From contig CM032131.1 in the NCBI GenBank assembly GCA_018894105.1, forward strand, positions 1,390,501-1,454,500: 64,000 nucleotides of DNA. Direction: 5' to 3'. This document shows positions 60,680-64,000 of the stretch, in pieces. This stretch comes from Jacaranda mimosifolia. Lineage: Eukaryota; Streptophyta; Magnoliopsida; Lamiales; Bignoniaceae. Numbering within the stretch: position 1 is the first letter of the stretch; each line of letters starts with the position of its first letter. A program made the position numbers and the translations under genes. The notes beneath the pieces were generated by a model. That model did no database searches. It was not told the origin of the DNA and saw only the letters and a list, made by a program, of their open reading frames with translations.

Positions 60680-63125
60680 ATGCTGGGTTTATACAGTTCT
60701 GAGGGTAGTCGAGGGGGGGATAGTGAGGCCACCCAGTTTGATCGGCTTAGGTATGTTTCTGGGCAATCCAGTGGGTCGTCGAGTGACGATTCCATTTCCA
60801 GCAGCTTGAGCAGCGACCGCGAGGGGGATGAAGCTGGGCCAAGCCAGATTCCTCCTTCGTGGGGTCAACTATTCACGCAAAATCATTATAGTGAGATTGT
60901 GTCCACCATAAACCCTGTCGACCTGAGACGTCTTAGGCAGTTATATCATATTCTCACTGAATACAAACTTCTAACTCTCAGGGATACGGGTCGAATGCAT
61001 CGTCCTCCTGCAGGTTGTATAACTATTTTCGAGGACGCTTTTAAATGTGGTCTTAGGTTCCCCATAAGTGATACCATGGTTAATCTGCTTAGGGGTCTCC
61101 AAGTGTGCATAACTCAACTACTGCCCAACTGTTTTTCCACTATCTGTAGTTTTATTGTTTTGATGCATCTGTTCAATCAGCCTGCCAGCTTCGAAAACTT
61201 TTCCAACCTCTTTCATCTGCCTATATCTCGCAAGTCGGGTAGCGCTGACGAGTTGAGCTTCTATTATTTAACCGCTCGACCACGCCGTAAATTCCTCGTA
61301 GCCCCTACTTCATCATATGGGCAAGAATGGAAAAAATGGTACCTATTTTTTTGAGTGGCTGGGGGTTTCAATATTCCACGGGGCTGGTGGAGAGGGCATG
61401 CCGAAATGCCAGGGAACCTTACCCCGACCTGGCCAAACACCTTTGTTAGGGACCTGGTCGAGTTTTGCCAGATGGAGGCCTCAATTTTTGTCGAGGAGAG
61501 ACATTTAGTATTGGCTGGGTTATCGCCAACTCCGTTAGATTTGCCTGCGAATGATCAACTAGGTAGACAGCGTTTCTTGTAATTTTTTGCTTTTTCATTG
61601 TTGTTATCATTTTTTACTCTTGTCAATTTGCTACTCTGCAGATCGCGTAGGGATCATGAACAGATCAAGGGCTGAGGATCTAGTAAGAGCAGAGAGAAAT
61701 CAACAGCGACGACAGGGTACGGTAGCTCGCCGAGCAGCCGCTGAAATCGAGGAGCCACGCTAAGAGGCCGCGGTGCCTACTCCTTCTCCGAAGCCAATAC
61801 GCCATCACCTGGTCGACAGCTGGCGACCGTAGGCTACAGCCCCGCAAGTCGGGGCAAAAGAGCAATGATGGAGCATGGTGGGCCTGCTTCGAAGAGGGCT
61901 GCTGTCGGGAAGGGAAAGGGCAAAGCAGCGGGGTCGGGACCGCGCGACCGGGAATCATCGTTTTGGTGATCGAGGGGATGAACTGTTGTTCAACTTGCCA
62001 AAATTTCCCTCTCCTCGATTCGGGACAGAACCCAGCCCGATCGTGCATAATTCACTCTGCATGGACTCTGCGGGGCTGACTGGGGTTGCTCCTCTGAAAG
62101 TCTTGTTAGCGGGTCAGTTCGTGGCTGACCAGAGGAGGATCATGGGACTAAGCTAGGACACAGCTCTTCGGGAGTTAGCTTACCATGCCAACATGGTAAA
62201 CTTTTCTGCTTTATTTTTGTATCATTACACTCTGATCGAGTATCTGATAGCATTATCTTTCAGGTAGGCCAACTGGGCTATAATTTTTATCGGAGGTCGG
62301 AACTGGCCCTGGCGGATCGGGAGCAGCTGGAGTCTGGTGGGGACACTGAGACTCAGAAGGCTCAACTCCAGTGTTCGCAGATGAGAGTCGACGAGCTAGA
62401 GAGGCAGGTCGGGCAGCTGATAAAGGACCTCGAGCAGAAGGATGAGCAAGTGATCGTGGCTGTCCAGGAGAGGACCAAAATAGACGCGCTAGTGAATAAG
62501 CTGCAGTTGGACCTGTAGGTCGCTTATGATTCTGGTCGATCTGCAGGTCGAAATACATGTTTGGCGAAGGCTCGGGCCGAGTTCAATCGCATACTGCCCT
62601 TGGTGCATCGGGAAGCAGTGCAGCAGTTTATGTTAAACCTGGCATTCCAGGATGCAAACGTCGTTTTCGCTATAGACGACTCCCAGAGCTCCTTTGAAAA
62701 TGCCCTTAAGTAGTTGCAGTTTTTGGGCTACTGTTTTCGACCAGAAGACCAAACCCGCATAAGCCACTTGCTTGACGAGCAGCTGCAACCTTACCCCGAG
62801 GAGGAGGGTGGTGCAGAGGGAACGATCGTCGAGGTCGTGAAAGCGGATTACGTATCGGAGGCGCAACTGACTGAGGATGAAAGAAGGCAAGCTGAGGCTG
62901 AAGGCCGTCAGCCAGGAGTTTGAGTTCGCTGGTGACTTTGCCTTTGAGGTGAAGGAGGGGACGGTCGATGCTGCTACATATTTTCCCATTCCTGAAAGGC
63001 AATTCCTGCAAGATGCAGTTGGCCCTTCTCGACCGGCAACTGCTGCCGTCCCCGTTTCCATCATTATGCCTGAGCCCGAGCCCATTGTTGCTCCTGCTGC
63101 TGAGGAGGTTGCCAGCTCCAGCTAG
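60680..63125 (+). pseudogene. aORF of TatD, three exons, nearly intact but with stops
   Basis: Exon 1 (60680-61562) starts MLGLYSSEGSRGGDSEA, a Ser- and Asp-rich leader, then the conserved domain (about residues 70-290: HYSEIVSTINPVDLRRLRQLY, RMHRPPAGCITIFEDAFKCGL, LTARPRRKFLVAPTSS, GGFNIPRGWWRGHAEMPGN). Its only break is a TGA at 61352-61354. Intron 1 is 61563-61641 (CTAG|GTAGAC...CTCTGCAG). Exon 2 (61642-62195) has a basic start NRSRAEDLVRAERNQQRR, a TAA near 61760, frameshifts, then LPKFPSPRFGTEP and AYHANM. Intron 2 is 62196-62273 (GTAAAC...CTTTCAG). Exon 3 (62274-63125) has a coiled coil (LQCSQMRVDELERQVGQLIKDL), FLGYCFRPEDQTR and an acidic tail ending VASSS, with two stops (about 62517 and 62711) and one frameshift. 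It would be roughly 750 residues if unbroken. Role unknown; related to the plant 'gypsy-type transposon' domain proteins. Confidence 0.82.
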
Positions 63126-63534
63126 ATTTGATTGTTTATTTTCTTTGTTCTTTAAGATGTGATGGATATGCCTCGATGAGGTTCTTAAACGGTTGGATAT
63201 TCGCGCTGATGTATAAACGGATATTTTTTATGATTTAATGTGTGATGACCATGATTTTTCGCTTTTACTATGAATTATTCACGCTAATGAACATGTTCTT
63301 TAATAGGTAACGACCATAGTCTTTATTGTTCTGCGCATATAAATTTATGGTCGAATGTTCACAGTGTTGTACTTTGCGAGATTCATTCATAGTCCGCATT
63401 GAGTAAATTGTTATTGATATGCAAACATAATAATTAGCATTGGAGCTTTAAATAACTTAATGACTGTGGAGTCGATTTCATATCATGAGTGGTAAAGTTC
63501 AGGTAATTTGATCGACTACGGAGTCAAATGTCTG

Positions 63535-63805
63535 GTCTTGGCTGATATGCCTCGACTTGGCGGTATAAAGCCAGCTTTGTCAACAGCGGGGTCGACTTTG
63601 TGGTCTTGGCTAATAAGCCTCGACTTGGCGGCATGAAACCATCTTTGTCGACTACGGGGTCGACTTTGTGGTCTTGGCTAATAAGCCTCGACTTGGCGGC
63701 ATGAAGCCAACTTTATCGACTACGGGGTCAACTTTGTGGTCTTGGCTAATAAGCCTCGACTTGGCGGCATGAAGCCAGCTTTGTCGACTACGGGGTCGAC
63801 TTAAG
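63535..63805 (-). repeat. 68-bp tandem repeat spacer of TatD
   Basis: About four units; TGATATGCCT/TAATAAGCCT recurs at 63543, 63611, 63679 and 63747, exactly 68 bases apart. On the minus strand the core is GTCGACCCCGTAGTCGAC, as in TatB at 38782-38935. The region 63126-63534, between the aORF and the array, is non-coding. Confidence 0.9.
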
Positions 63806-63879
63806 AGAGGAGATCCTGCAGGTTTTGTGTTGTCGGAATGTGTTGTAGTTTTATTGTTGTAGAGCGATACAGAGAGTGC

Positions 63880-64000
63880 CAATAGCCTTTTACACAAAAA
63901 AAAAATTTCAAGTTTACTGCGTTCCAGAATCGAGGTAGTTCACGACCTGTTGCATCTGCTAGTTGGTAGGTGTTGTTTTTTGACACTTTAATCACTGAGT
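63880..64000 (-). pseudogene. C-terminal end of TatD pol (cut by window)
   Basis: Minus-strand frame with KVSKNNTYQLADATGRELPR and WNAVNLKFF matches the pol tails of TatC (KVAKHNSYRLADLSG) and TatB. The rest of the polyprotein lies beyond the window, so its integrity cannot be judged. Confidence 0.85.

Larger units (their letters stand above)
59632..64000 (-). mobile_element. TatD: Tat-lineage retrotransposon in reverse orientation, truncated by window end
   Basis: Reading left to right: inverted 3' LTR (59632-60306), inverted purine tract, aORF (here on +), inverted tandem-repeat spacer, and the C-terminal end of pol on the minus strand at the window edge. The rest of pol, gag and the 5' LTR lie beyond 64000. 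The aORF is the best preserved of the set. Confidence 0.9.

Noticed and set aside
1..64000. rRNA, tRNA, CRISPR, prokaryotic operon or phage-like systems
   Set aside because: No structural RNA, array with spacers or bacterial gene was recognised. All long coding signals are plant genes or retrotransposons.

Overview
This window is nuclear DNA from a flowering plant, most likely a eudicot. The evidence is two multi-exon genes with GT-AG introns and plant-type protein sequences, AT-rich intergenic DNA, and many plant-type Ty3/Gypsy (Tat lineage) retrotransposons and MITEs. The species cannot be named from the sequence alone.

Layout. (1) 1-5051 is the right part of a decayed Tat-type retrotransposon (TatA). 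It has a GATCT-rich tandem array, an antisense extra ORF (aORF) split by a MITE, a purine tract and a probable 3' LTR. It abuts a 150-bp fragment of a second NAT10-like gene (5052-5202). (2) 5200-7400 is intergenic with MITEs and AT repeats. (3) 7890-20316, + strand, is an intact 26-exon gene for the RNA cytidine acetyltransferase NAT10/Kre33. All exon junctions keep frame, for 1019 codons plus stop. One intron is of the GC-AG type and another holds a MITE with perfect 18-bp inverted ends. (4) 20317-25475 is intergenic. (5) 25476-29575, + strand, is an intact 5-exon gene for a tonoplast monosaccharide transporter (TMT/MSSP family, 736 aa). (6) 29576-32461 is intergenic with one MITE. (7) 32462-43052 is a complete but inactivated Tat element (TatB). 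(8) 43652-57761 is a second, older Tat element (TatC). Its 5' LTR is split by a 3.6-kb solo-LTR-like insertion (43716-47320), which in turn holds a MITE, giving three nested layers. (9) 57767-59631 is intergenic with a MITE. (10) 59632-64000 is a third Tat element (TatD) on the opposite strand, cut by the window end.

The two cellular genes are unrelated: one modifies rRNA and tRNA in the nucleolus, the other loads sugar into the vacuole. The main structural theme is the Tat family. Every copy has gag-pol on one strand, a tandem-repeat spacer, then an aORF on the opposite strand. The aORF has spliceosomal introns at the same places in all copies where it can be read. All retrotransposon ORFs carry stops or frameshifts. 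No rRNA, tRNA, CRISPR or prokaryotic feature was seen.
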